A stretch of DNA of 58,725 bases. Source: Alphaproteobacteria bacterium (GTDB lineage: Bacteria; Pseudomonadota; Alphaproteobacteria; Puniceispirillales; Puniceispirillaceae). The stretch lies in the NCBI GenBank assembly GCA_012269555.1, contig JAAXKA010000182.1, forward strand, positions 1 through 58,725, written 5' to 3'. The notes below the pieces were generated by a model. It had not been told where the DNA came from, did no database searches, and saw nothing but the letters and a program-made list of their open reading frames with translations. This document shows, piece by piece, positions 30,526-39,619 of this stretch. Positions within the stretch are counted from its first letter, which is position 1, and each line of letters starts with the position of its first letter. A program made the position numbers and the translations under genes.

Positions 30526-31701
30526 TCAAAAAAATGATTTCAATGAGTTAACCAAATCTGTGTTTTCCCAAGAAAATGTGTTTTTACCCATCTCTTGAAA
30601 TTCACGTCCAAAATGGCCGTATGCAGAAGTGCAAGCATATATCGGATTATTTAGCTTCAAATGGGTCCGTATGCCCTTTGGTGATAGGTCAATTAATTCC
30701 CGAATGGCATTTTCAATTTTCTTACTTTCAAATTTACTTCTGCCATGAGTATCTACATTTATAGATACAGGTTGAGAAACACCAATCGCATACGCAATTT
30801 GTATTGTACATTTTTCAGCAAGTTCAGCGGCAACAATATTCTTTGCAAGGTATCTTGCTGCATATGCAGCTGACCTATCGACTTTAGTAGGATCTTTTCC
30901 AGAAAACGCTCCACCTCCGTGCGGGGCAGCACCCCCATATGTGTCCACAATAATTTTTCGACCAGTAAGTCCTGTGTCTCCATCTGGTCCACCTATTTCA
31001 AATTTTCCTGTGGGGTTTATAAGAAGTTTATCTTTTGACACCATCCAACCTTCCGGCAGTAAATTATCAATCAAAGGCGTAACTATATTTCTAATTTCTT
31101 GGGTATTTACCCCCTTTTTATGCTGTGTCGACAAAACTATAGTATCTACACCAAGGATTTTACCTGAGTCACTATATTTCAACGTAATCTGTGACTTTGA
31201 GTCTGGACCAAAAATTGAATCTTGTTCCTTTTTTCTATAATTAGCGAGAGTTTTTAAAATTAAATGAGAATAATGAATAGCAGCCGGCATCAGAGTTTTT
31301 GTTTCTATACAGGCATGGCCAAACATCAATCCTTGGTCACCCGCTCCTTCATCCTTGTTGCTTTTGCTATCAACACCTTGAGATATATCCACAGACTGCT
31401 CATGTAAATAATTAAAAAATTCAAAATGAGCATAATGAAATTTTTCCTGAAAATAACCTATATCCCTGACAGCCGAGCGGACTGCTGGCTCTATTTTTTC
31501 CATTATATCAGGAAGGAGCTTTTGGTTAGCTCTAACCTCCCCAGCTAATATAACGCGATTTGTTGTAGCTAAAGTTTCACACGCAACGCGAGCTTCAGGC
31601 TCATGTTCTAAAAACAAGTCCAAAACAACATCAGAGATCCTATCACAAACCTTATCTGGGTGACCCTCAGAAACAGATTCAGAAGTAAACAAGTAAGACA
31701 T
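30526..31701 (-). CDS. metK: S-adenosylmethionine synthetase
   Basis: 391 residues from the ATG at 31701; a TTG one codon earlier is less likely. [30 protein letters not shown] and the phosphate loop [19 protein letters not shown] are MetK signatures. It makes SAM from methionine and ATP. It starts 12 bases after lnt, leaving no space for a SAM riboswitch, so control must come from the operon promoter or elsewhere. Confidence 0.98.
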   Translation of the reverse strand: MSYLFTSESVSEGHPDKVCDRISDVVLDLFLEHEPEARVACETLATTNRVILAGEVRANQKLLPDIMEKIEPAVRSAVRDIGYFQEKFHYAHFEFFNYLHEQSVDISQGVDSKSNKDEGAGDQGLMFGHACIETKTLMPAAIHYSHLILKTLANYRKKEQDSIFGPDSKSQITLKYSDSGKILGVDTIVLSTQHKKGVNTQEIRNIVTPLIDNLLPEGWMVSKDKLLINPTGKFEIGGPDGDTGLTGRKIIVDTYGGAAPHGGGAFSGKDPTKVDRSAAYAARYLAKNIVAAELAEKCTIQIAYAIGVSQPVSINVDTHGRSKFESKKIENAIRELIDLSPKGIRTHLKLNNPIYACTSAYGHFGREFQEMGKNTFSWENTDLVNSLKSFF

Positions 31702-31713
31702 CAACCAATTCCG

Positions 31714-33288
31714 TTAAAATTTATTTGCTTTTTGCCCTCGCAAATGATTTTGGTCAAGGAAAACTAAACATAGGGTCAAAATTAAAATTAATACAGTTGT
31801 AATTTTCCACCTATACCTAGAATATATTGTTGCTTCTTGTTTAAGTGGTAACAAAATATCTAAAATCCCTTTTTCAGAGAGGTTTATTTTACCAATAAGA
31901 ATACCCTTGTAATCAAATGCAGCTGAAATTCCAGTGTTTGCAACACGGACCAAAGGTAACCCCTCCTCTATTGATCTCAGGCGTGCCTGACTTAAATGCT
32001 GATAAGGACCGAGCGTTTTGCCAAACCAAGCATCATTAGTTAAGTTTACTATAATGTCTGGTCTATCTTTTGATGAAAATAAAGCTGGAAAAATAATTTC
32101 ATAACAAATAAAAATTCCTAATTTAATATCATCTTTAGTGTACAATAATCCTTTATTTGGTCCTATATTAATATCCATCTTATTCCCAAATAAAGATAAA
32201 TTTTTAAAAGGAAAGTTATCTCTAAATGGAATATATTCTCCAAATGGAACACGTTTTTGCTTATCAATTATTCCAGCTGAATCACCATTAGTGTCAAATA
32301 ATATTGCAGAATTATATAATTTCTTATCCAGATCAAAACGAAGCATCCCAGATAAAAGCTCTGATTTATTATCTAATATTTTTTTAACAATATCATTAAA
32401 TTCTTTTTTGGTGTTTGGCCAAATAGAAGGGTATGCAGCCTCAGGCCAAATTATTAATGATGCTGACGTTTTGTTCAATTTAGATAAAGTATATAAACTA
32501 TCTACATGTTCGTCCTTATATTCTGGCTTCCACCTCTGATTTTGTGGAATGTTTGGCTGCACAATCCTTATCAAATAATCTGAATTTTGTTCCAATTCTA
32601 AATTAATTGGTACAGAACCATAATCAATTCTCCAATAACCATAAAAAACACTTATTATAAAAGGCATAATACATAAAAAACACAGCTTCCAAGAACGAAG
32701 ATATAGAAAACAAAGAGAAACGATAAATAAAAGCATGAGAAAGGCAGAACCATTTTGTCCTATCACAGATGCAATCTGAGACAAGTAAACATGAGTTAAT
32801 ATGAGATGTGATGGTGAGTTCCAAGGAAATCCTGTAAATAAAACAGACCTTCCTAATTCTGCTAAACCAATAAAAAGGACCGAAAATAATAGTCTAGATA
32901 TAATAGTTTTTCCGCAAATAAATACGAATAAACCCGCAAATGCCCAGAAAATAGATAAAAATGCTGGTAAACCAAACAAGCTAAAGGGTAATAATAAAAT
33001 TTGCCATGAAATATCCACAAATAGAGATGCCGAGATCCAATAAAGTGAGGCAGCAAACCAACCAAAGGCAAATCCCCAAAATAACCACATAATTTGCCTT
33101 ACAGACTTTGAACGCAATGAGTGAATAAAAAATGGAACAAATCCAAAAATTGCTGGAAAAATAAACAGAGGCGGAAGTGAAAATGAAGCTAACATGCCAA
33201 ATAAAGCCATTGCAAATACCTGCAAAAAAAGCTCTTTCTGATGTAACTTATTGGATAATTTAATGAATTTAAATTCGGCTATTTTCAC
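31714..33288 (-). CDS. lnt: Apolipoprotein N-acyltransferase
   Basis: 524 residues. Several N-terminal membrane helices (about 22-225), then a periplasmic nitrilase-like domain with the catalytic triad: Glu in IIWPEAAYPS, Lys in KQKRVPFGEYIPF and Cys in GIFICYEIIFP. A last helix lies near residues 495-512. It adds the third acyl chain to lipoproteins. Start codon is GTG at 33288. One client encoded in the window may be the lipoprotein at 51833. Confidence 0.95.
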   Translation of the reverse strand: MKIAEFKFIKLSNKLHQKELFLQVFAMALFGMLASFSLPPLFIFPAIFGFVPFFIHSLRSKSVRQIMWLFWGFAFGWFAASLYWISASLFVDISWQILLLPFSLFGLPAFLSIFWAFAGLFVFICGKTIISRLLFSVLFIGLAELGRSVLFTGFPWNSPSHLILTHVYLSQIASVIGQNGSAFLMLLFIVSLCFLYLRSWKLCFLCIMPFIISVFYGYWRIDYGSVPINLELEQNSDYLIRIVQPNIPQNQRWKPEYKDEHVDSLYTLSKLNKTSASLIIWPEAAYPSIWPNTKKEFNDIVKKILDNKSELLSGMLRFDLDKKLYNSAILFDTNGDSAGIIDKQKRVPFGEYIPFRDNFPFKNLSLFGNKMDINIGPNKGLLYTKDDIKLGIFICYEIIFPALFSSKDRPDIIVNLTNDAWFGKTLGPYQHLSQARLRSIEEGLPLVRVANTGISAAFDYKGILIGKINLSEKGILDILLPLKQEATIYSRYRWKITTVLILILTLCLVFLDQNHLRGQKANKF

Positions 33289-33318
33289 CTTGGCTTGCTT
33301 CTTAAATTAACATTTAGT

Positions 33319-34158
33319 TTATTTTAGTTTATTAACCGAATGAATACCATCTATCTTCAACAATGTAATGCGTCGCGGATCTCCTTCGAGGACTTCAAAC
33401 TCCAATCCACAGGGATGACGTATAACCTCACCTTTCACTGGAACTCTACCAGCCAGTTGGAATACGAGCCCAGCTACTGTGTCAATCTCTTCACGTTCTT
33501 CATCATCCACTAAAGGACCAACTAATTTTTCAAGATCATCAAGCTCTAGTCTCGCATCTGCTATTGCCGAATCTTCCTCTATTAGCTCGAAACGAGGCAT
33601 TTCCATTTCATCATGTTCATCTTCTATTTCTCCAACGATCTCTTCTACAAGGTCTTCAATTGTAACAAGACCGTCGACACCCCCAAATTCATCAACTACT
33701 AGAGCAAGATGGCGTCTTTTTAATCTCATCTCATGAAGTAAATCCATCACCCAAATTGAAGGCGAAACAAATAAAACAGGACGCATCAGTTTTTCTAAAT
33801 CCGGCTTTGAGCCCTCAAGTAAGTGTGGCATTAGATCTTTAATGTGAATCATTCCTAATATCAAGTCCATGGAGCCGTTATGAACAGGCAGTCTGCTATG
33901 ATTAGCAGAGCAGATATGCGACATAACACTATCAATGTTTTCAGTCAGGTCTATAGAAACAATGTCAGCTCTTGGAACCATGAGACTCTCAGCTGTTAAA
34001 TCTTTCAAATCTAAAATATTTCGTAACAAAGCGCTTTCATGATCATCAAAACTATCATTCGTGTTGTTTGAGTTTTCGATTAGTTCTGATAATTCATCTC
34101 TTACCGATTGCTTTCTAAAACTAAATGGTCCCATTTTGAAATTCTTAAGGAATGTCAT
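33319..34158 (-). CDS. corC: CBS-domain protein of the CorC/HlyC (YbeX) family
   Basis: 279 residues. Two CBS domains (about 55-175; ESLMVPRADIVSID and LALVVDEFGGVDGLVTIEDL) are followed by a CorC_HlyC domain with TVAGLVFQLAGRVPVKGEVI. No membrane region is present, so it is the short YbeX type. It is usually linked to magnesium/cobalt efflux and, in E. coli, to ribosome function with YbeY. It lies 12 bases after ybeY. Confidence 0.93.
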   Translation of the reverse strand: MTFLKNFKMGPFSFRKQSVRDELSELIENSNNTNDSFDDHESALLRNILDLKDLTAESLMVPRADIVSIDLTENIDSVMSHICSANHSRLPVHNGSMDLILGMIHIKDLMPHLLEGSKPDLEKLMRPVLFVSPSIWVMDLLHEMRLKRRHLALVVDEFGGVDGLVTIEDLVEEIVGEIEDEHDEMEMPRFELIEEDSAIADARLELDDLEKLVGPLVDDEEREEIDTVAGLVFQLAGRVPVKGEVIRHPCGLEFEVLEGDPRRITLLKIDGIHSVNKLK

Positions 34159-34170
34159 AGTTTTTTTTCC

Positions 34171-34770
34171 TCATAACGAATAAGGGTTTGGAATATTAAA
34201 AATACCCAAAATTTTTTTTTCTTTGTTTTCCATAATCTGAGCTTGAAGTTCATCTTCGTGTTCATATCCAAGAAGATGCAAAACGCCGTGCACTATCAAA
34301 TGATTTAGATGGTTTTTTAGAGGGATGTTCTTTGTTTTTGCTTCTTTATTAATAATTTCATATCCTAAAAATATATCACCAAGATGAAATTCATCTTCTG
34401 TATGATCAATGCTCCCGTCAGAAAAGGACAATATATTTGTTGGTACTGGTTTATTTCTAAAATCGGCATTCAGTTTACACATATGCGCATCATCTGTAGC
34501 TACAATTGAGAGGGTGGTTCGTTTGTTTGGCAAAATTATAGGGTGAGATGAGAAGTTGATGACCGTTTCAATAATTACACCGAGCTCTTTCATATCTATT
34601 AGGTGAAAAATAGCTAACCAACATTTTTCTAAGATAGATATGCTAGCTTCCCCATCTTTAAATTTTAAGAGAACAAAACTATCATTGTTTTCAAAATATG
34701 TGTTATAGTGAGTGTCAGACTCTGGACTGTCAGATTCTTCTGAAGAGGCTTCTAAGATTTCTGTATGCAT
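34171..34770 (-). CDS. ybeY: Endoribonuclease YbeY, 16S rRNA maturation
   Basis: 199 residues, about 40 longer than usual. The zinc-binding HGVLHLLGYEH motif (HxxxHxxxxxH) and NADFRNKPVPTNILSF are intact. YbeY takes part in 16S rRNA 3'-end maturation and ribosome quality control. The first 45 residues are acidic and rich in Ser and Glu (SSEESDSPESD) and have no counterpart I recognise; no alternative ATG, GTG or TTG occurs before the conserved core, so the extension looks genuine. No strong ribosome site precedes the ATG. Confidence 0.94.
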   Translation of the reverse strand: MHTEILEASSEESDSPESDTHYNTYFENNDSFVLLKFKDGEASISILEKCWLAIFHLIDMKELGVIIETVINFSSHPIILPNKRTTLSIVATDDAHMCKLNADFRNKPVPTNILSFSDGSIDHTEDEFHLGDIFLGYEIINKEAKTKNIPLKNHLNHLIVHGVLHLLGYEHEDELQAQIMENKEKKILGIFNIPNPYSL

Positions 34771-34870
34771 TTTTTTTCAAATAGTTTTCAATTACATTAA
34801 AATGATGCTATAATTTTACTGTATTTGTCCAGTAAATTTCGTGTATGAAAACATAATCGATTTTAAAACA

Positions 34871-35863
34871 TTATTTTTTTTCTTCATTATAGGCTCTTAA
34901 TATTCTGCCTACAACCGCATGTCTAATTACATCTTCACCAGACAAGCAAAAAATTCCAACACCTTTTATTTGTTTTAGTCTGGCAGTTGCATCAACCAAA
35001 CCAGAGAGCTGATTTGGTGGCAGGTCTATTTGGGATAAATCACCCGTTATCACCATTCTAGAATTGTGACCGAGTCGCGTTAATACCATTTTCATCTGCA
35101 CTGATGTAGTATTTTGAGCCTCATCAATTATCACAAAGGAATTACTCAATGTGCGGCCCCTCATAAATGCAAGTGGTGCTATCTCTATCTCACCGCTTAC
35201 TAGCATCCTTTCTACCTTATCAACAGGCATCATGTCGTAAAGGGCATCGTAAAGTGGTCTAAGGTAAGGATCAACTTTTTCTTTCATATCTCCAGGCAAA
35301 AAACCTAGCCTCTCACCTGCCTCAACTGCAGGACGTGATAGAACTAATTTTTCGACTTTTTTACTTTTAAGATAATCGACTGCCATTGCGACTGCCATAT
35401 ATGTCTTACCCGTACCAGCAGGACCAAGGCCAAATACAACTTCATTTTGACGCATTATTTTAAAATAATCTTCCTGGCCGTGTGTTCGTGGAAAAATCTT
35501 TTTCCGCCAAGTTGCAGCATACACGTTAGGTTTTAAAGAGGGTTTTGAAAGGTCATATCCATTTTCAACCAATCTTAATATATCCTCAATAAGTGGCCCG
35601 TCCGCGGCTGCTTGAGGGTCTGGGTCTGCAGATAGTTGCTTAAAAAATCTTTGGATAACATCCCCTGCAAGCTTTGTCTGTTCAGAAAATCCTTTGATTC
35701 TTAATTCGTTTCCAAAACTATCAATTGAAACGTTTAACGTTTTCTCAATTTTTGCTAAATTGACATTATATTGTCCGCAAAGTAATAATAATAAATCATT
35801 GTCATCAAAAGTTAATCTAAAAGCTTTTTCTTCTCTGCTATTCACTGGGATTACCTTATTCAA
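34871..35863 (-). CDS. phoH: PhoH-like ATPase (YbeZ)
   Basis: 330 residues. Walker A GLGPAGTGKTYMAVAMAV and Walker B NSFVIIDEAQNTT, with LSRPAVEAGERLGFLPGDM between, define the PhoH core; a KH-like N-terminal part precedes it (about 10-75). It is an RNA-associated ATPase that works with YbeY. The frame starts with TTG at 35863, overlapping the miaB stop (TTGA), which suggests translational coupling. Confidence 0.96.
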   Translation of the reverse strand: MNKVIPVNSREEKAFRLTFDDNDLLLLLCGQYNVNLAKIEKTLNVSIDSFGNELRIKGFSEQTKLAGDVIQRFFKQLSADPDPQAAADGPLIEDILRLVENGYDLSKPSLKPNVYAATWRKKIFPRTHGQEDYFKIMRQNEVVFGLGPAGTGKTYMAVAMAVDYLKSKKVEKLVLSRPAVEAGERLGFLPGDMKEKVDPYLRPLYDALYDMMPVDKVERMLVSGEIEIAPLAFMRGRTLSNSFVIIDEAQNTTSVQMKMVLTRLGHNSRMVITGDLSQIDLPPNQLSGLVDATARLKQIKGVGIFCLSGEDVIRHAVVGRILRAYNEEKK

Positions 35864-37197
35864 CTTACGATTTCTGCAAATAAAGAATTTTGTCTTCCAT
35901 CTAAAACTTTTACCCGTACTATTTTACCTATTAGACTTTCAGAACCTTCAAAATATACTGATTGCATGTAGGGCGTTCTAGCATTTAATTTGCCTCCTTT
36001 AACACCTCTTTGCTCAACGAGAACCTCAAATTCCATAGATTCACAATTTTTATTAAATGCATATTGCTGAGCATCTAATAATTGCTGCAACGCCAACAGA
36101 CGCTCCGATTTAATATGTTCTAAAACTTGTTCTGATTTTTCTGCTGCAGGCGTACCGAGGCGTGCACTGTACTTAAAAGAATATGCTGAGGCATATCCAA
36201 CTTTGTTTATTAAATTTATAGTATCTGCAAAATCTCTATCCGTCTCTCCTGGGAAACCCACTATAAAGTCCCCAGACATAGCCACATCCTTTCTAACAGA
36301 ACGTAACCGCTCTATGATTCTTAAATAATCTAATGCCGTATGGCGCCTATTCATAGCATGTAAAATTTTATCAGACCCTGATTGTATTGGCAAATGAAGA
36401 TATGGCATTAACTTATCTACCTCAGCATGGGCATTAATTAACTCATCATCCATATCCAATGGGTGAGAGGTTGTATAGCGAATTCGATAAAGTTCTGGTA
36501 GGTCTGCTAATTCTCGAATTAACCTACCAAGCCCCCATTCTTTCCCATCGAGCCCCTCTCCGTGCCATGCATTCACATTTTGGCCAAGGAGAGTTAGTTC
36601 TTTTGTGCCAGAAGAAATTAACTTTTTTGCCTCGTTGATAATTGCTTTAGCAGAACGTGAAAACTCAGAACCTCTTGTATATGGAACAACGCAAAAGCTG
36701 CAAAATTTATCGCACCCTTCCTGAACTGATAAAAATGCCGCAGGTCCTCGTTTTCCTATTTTTTCTGGCAAAAAATCGAACTTTGTTTCTGGAGGAAAAT
36801 CGGTGTCGATTAAATGCCTTCTGTCAACTGGATCTAACTTTGCAACTAAATCTGGAAGCCTATGATAGGTTTGCGGACCAACAACAATATCAACCCACGG
36901 AGCACGTTTTGTAATTTCCTCACCTTCAGCTTGTGCCACGCAACCTGCAACAACTATTTTTACCTGCCGATTTTGTTGTTCTGCAGCACGCTCTTTTACT
37001 TTTCGAAGACGACCAAGCTCTGAAAATACCTTTTCAGATGCTTTTTCTCTTATATGACAGGTGTTTATAACAATTATATCAGCGTCCTGTAAGTCTTTGC
37101 TTTCCTGATAACCTAAAGGTAAAAGAGAATCTTTCATTCTGTCAGAATCATAAGTATTCATCTGGCAACCATATGTTTTAAGGAATAAATTCTTCAT
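35860..37197 (-). CDS. miaB: tRNA-2-methylthio-N6-isopentenyladenosine synthase
   Basis: 445 residues. N-terminal methylthiotransferase domain with the three cluster cysteines in KTYGCQMN, NTCHIREKA and VAGCVAQAEG; radical-SAM motif CDKFCSFC (CxxxCxxC); C-terminal TRAM domain. It adds methylthio to i6A37 in tRNAs reading U-starting codons. First of the miaB-phoH-ybeY-corC-lnt-metK-trmB run. The 97 bases upstream contain no fur gene, which often occupies this spot in alphaproteobacteria. Confidence 0.98.
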   Translation of the reverse strand: MKNLFLKTYGCQMNTYDSDRMKDSLLPLGYQESKDLQDADIIVINTCHIREKASEKVFSELGRLRKVKERAAEQQNRQVKIVVAGCVAQAEGEEITKRAPWVDIVVGPQTYHRLPDLVAKLDPVDRRHLIDTDFPPETKFDFLPEKIGKRGPAAFLSVQEGCDKFCSFCVVPYTRGSEFSRSAKAIINEAKKLISSGTKELTLLGQNVNAWHGEGLDGKEWGLGRLIRELADLPELYRIRYTTSHPLDMDDELINAHAEVDKLMPYLHLPIQSGSDKILHAMNRRHTALDYLRIIERLRSVRKDVAMSGDFIVGFPGETDRDFADTINLINKVGYASAYSFKYSARLGTPAAEKSEQVLEHIKSERLLALQQLLDAQQYAFNKNCESMEFEVLVEQRGVKGGKLNARTPYMQSVYFEGSESLIGKIVRVKVLDGRQNSLFAEIVS

Positions 37198-37294
37198 AAA
37201 TTCACAATCAATAGCAAATTAGTTAGTCATGGTTCAATTGGTCATTACGTTAAGTTTTATGACATTTCAAGTTCGATATAGGATTAGGCATGTT

Positions 37295-37744
37295 TTAATT
37301 TTTCACCTTCCAAGAATATTCATAAGAATCAGATGAACAACCATCTCTAAAATAATAATTTTTCCGAATTCCAATTTTATTAAATCCAGTCTTCTCGTAT
37401 AGAGAAATAGCGGCAATATTATTTTCAGCAACACCTAGAAAGATTCTTCGAATACCGTTCTTTATACAATGTTTTTGAAGGTGGGAAACAAGTTCATAGG
37501 CAACGCCTTGTCTCCTTTGTTCTTTTATAACACCAATTTCAATAATATCAATTTCATCAAGTACATGAATGGCAGATATAAAAGAACTTAAGGTATTGTT
37601 CATATGTCCACAAAATCCAATGTGATAGGGTTTTTTTAATGTTTCCAAAAATGTAATAGAGCTTTTATTATATAAATTAATTTTCTGATAGAGTTTAAAA
37701 ACAGCTTCAATATTTTGAGCATTAATTTTTTTTATTTCAAACAT
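37295..37744 (-). CDS. rimI: GNAT N-acetyltransferase, RimI-like
   Basis: 149 residues from the ATG at 37744 (a TTG lies one codon earlier). The GNAT acetyl-CoA loop is EQRRQGVAYELVSHL, followed by NIAAISLYEKTGF and a tyrosine-rich C terminus. RimI acetylates the N terminus of ribosomal protein S18, though members may have other targets. Position beside tsaB is typical for rimI. The sequence is more divergent than its neighbours, so the exact substrate is an inference. Confidence 0.82.
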   Translation of the reverse strand: MFEIKKINAQNIEAVFKLYQKINLYNKSSITFLETLKKPYHIGFCGHMNNTLSSFISAIHVLDEIDIIEIGVIKEQRRQGVAYELVSHLQKHCIKNGIRRIFLGVAENNIAAISLYEKTGFNKIGIRKNYYFRDGCSSDSYEYSWKVKN

Positions 37745-37779
37745 CAAGCTAAACTAAAAAGCATTTAATTGTTTATTTG

Positions 37780-38472
37780 TCATTTTATTATTGCCGGGGC
37801 TAAATATAGCGGAGTTGCGGGTGAACACTGTCCTTTATCCTGTAGCTGCCATGCTGCATAATTTGCTATATGCACAGCATTAAGCTTTTCCATAAAATAC
37901 TGCACCTTTGAAGCGTTTCCTGTATTACCATTAAATATATCAGATATCTTAGCAAACGGACCATATATTTTTACTATGTAACCAGACTTAATCAAATAAT
38001 TCACTTTGATTTGCAGGTGTTCTAATGACAAATCCTCTATATCTTTTTGAACATTAATTTCTTGGTTAAATTCTTGGCAATAATAAGATCCTCTTCTTGT
38101 GTCAGTAATTGCAAAAATAACTATTTTATCATTATATTCGCCATCATTGGTCAGTTTATTATAACAAGAAAACCCCAACGCAGATAAGCCATTAACGCCA
38201 TAATATTCTTTACCTGTGGCAATGCTAAAACCCGTTATAGTAGCAAGACAGGTTCTTATGCCCGTAAATGAACCAGGGCCTCTCCCGCCAACAAAATAAT
38301 CTATTTCATCTAAGTCAAGTTTAGCCTGTTTTAAAGCTTTATGTACCTGAGTTATTATTCTTTCAGCATGGCCAAATTTTGCCTCAGTAATTTGATAAGA
38401 AAGAAGTTTGGAATCCTGCCAAATGGCAACTGAACTCGATTCAGCCGAAGACTCTAGCGCAAGTAAAATCAT
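37780..38472 (-). CDS. tsaB: TsaB, partner protein for tRNA t6A37 synthesis
   Basis: 230 residues from the ATG at 38472. MILLALESSAESSSVAI and FVGGRGPGSFTGIRTCLAT are TsaB signatures (ASKHA fold). It helps TsaD and TsaE install threonylcarbamoyl on A37 of tRNAs. A TTG at 38511 would add 13 basic residues, but the ATG matches the family start. Divergent from the deacetylase gene. Confidence 0.94.
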   Translation of the reverse strand: MILLALESSAESSSVAIWQDSKLLSYQITEAKFGHAERIITQVHKALKQAKLDLDEIDYFVGGRGPGSFTGIRTCLATITGFSIATGKEYYGVNGLSALGFSCYNKLTNDGEYNDKIVIFAITDTRRGSYYCQEFNQEINVQKDIEDLSLEHLQIKVNYLIKSGYIVKIYGPFAKISDIFNGNTGNASKVQYFMEKLNAVHIANYAAWQLQDKGQCSPATPLYLAPAIIK

Positions 38473-38544
38473 TTTTTTCTTTATAAATTTATTTTTAATA
38501 GGCTTATGCAAACAAAGTAGTATTTTTAAGTTAACAAATTATGG

Positions 38545-38550
38545 TATAAT
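38545..38550 (+). promoter_or_regulatory. Perfect -10 hexamer upstream of the deacetylase gene
   Basis: TATAAT on the plus strand. It predicts a transcript start near 38557, which supports a downstream deacetylase start (38564 or 38582) over the open frame beginning at 38408 inside tsaB. No clear -35 hexamer is present. Confidence 0.4.
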
Positions 38551-38581
38551 ACAAAAAAATCAAATGGAAATTACGTGTTTT

Positions 38582-39619
38582 ATGTTTAATCATCACCTAC
38601 TTTTTGTGTCTTTATTAATTGGTTTCATTACCGTTGGCTTTAACGCAACATCACTCAACCAAGCTAAAGCGGCGGAGAAAAATGATTATGCAACAGTAAT
38701 AATGTATCATCGATTTGGTGAAAACAAATATCCGTCAACAAATGTTACTATTGAACAATTCGAATCACATCTCGAATTTATTAGGCAGGGTAATTACACT
38801 GTGATGCCGCTAATAAAAATTATAGAAGCGCTGAAGTCTGGAGGCGAAATAAATGATAAAACTATAGCCATTACAATAGATGATGCGTATTTATCGGTTT
38901 ATAAAGAGGCTTGGCCACGCTTACAGGAATATGGTTATCCATTTACAATATTTATCGCAACAGACCCCGTAGACAATAATCTTAAAAACTACATGGACTG
39001 GGATCAAATACGTGAATTACAGGAAGGTGGGGTAACAATTGGTTCCCAAACTAAATCCCACCCTCACATGCATAGATTATCCCCAATTAAGATAGAACAG
39101 GAAATTGCTATATCTAACAAGAGGTTTTTGGAAGAAACTGGCCAATACCCCATGCTATTTGCCTATCCGTATGGTGAATACTCTCTAGATGTTGTAAAAG
39201 CTGTTAAGGATGCAGGATTTATTGCAGCTTTCGGTCAAAATTCTGGTGTTTTATATGCTGATCATAATATGTTTGAATTACCAAGATTTGCGTTCAATGA
39301 AACTTATGGGTCTATTGATAGGCTAAAACTTGCACTTGATGGGAAACCCTTGCGAGTGAGAGATATTATACCTCAAGACATGGTGTTAAAAAACAATCCT
39401 CCTTCCTTTGGATTTACTGTCGATAAATCACTCACACCAATAAACCAACTGAGATGCTTTTCTGGCGAATTTGGTCAACTTAATGTTGAAATATTAGGTC
39501 CAAGAGCAGAAATTAGATTGCCTGGGGTTTTGAAAGGACCACGTTCACGGATAAATTGCACAATGCCTGCAGAAAATGGACGTTGGCGTTGGTTTGGTAG
39601 ACAATTTCTTACTAATTAA
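38582..39619 (+). CDS. Secreted polysaccharide deacetylase (NodB homology)
   Basis: 345 residues from the ATG at 38582. A signal peptide (MFNHHLLFVSLLIGFITVGF, ending near AKAAEK) precedes a carbohydrate esterase 4 domain with AITIDDAYLSVY (the metal-binding TxDD motif), SHPHMH (His-x3-His) and FAYPYGEYS. A C-terminal domain of about 100 residues ends in RINCTMPA then GRWRWFGRQF. The substrate may be peptidoglycan or an exopolysaccharide. An ATG at 38564 is also possible. The end overlaps the convergent glucosaminidase gene by 8 bases. Confidence 0.9.
   Translation: MFNHHLLFVSLLIGFITVGFNATSLNQAKAAEKNDYATVIMYHRFGENKYPSTNVTIEQFESHLEFIRQGNYTVMPLIKIIEALKSGGEINDKTIAITIDDAYLSVYKEAWPRLQEYGYPFTIFIATDPVDNNLKNYMDWDQIRELQEGGVTIGSQTKSHPHMHRLSPIKIEQEIAISNKRFLEETGQYPMLFAYPYGEYSLDVVKAVKDAGFIAAFGQNSGVLYADHNMFELPRFAFNETYGSIDRLKLALDGKPLRVRDIIPQDMVLKNNPPSFGFTVDKSLTPINQLRCFSGEFGQLNVEILGPRAEIRLPGVLKGPRSRINCTMPAENGRWRWFGRQFLTN

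Noticed and set aside
31702-31713. SAM riboswitch before metK
   Set aside because: Only 12 bases separate lnt from metK, too short for any known SAM riboswitch.
38408-38581. Longer N terminus for the polysaccharide deacetylase
   Set aside because: The extension lies inside tsaB on the other strand, precedes the TATAAT at 38545 and would bury the signal peptide.
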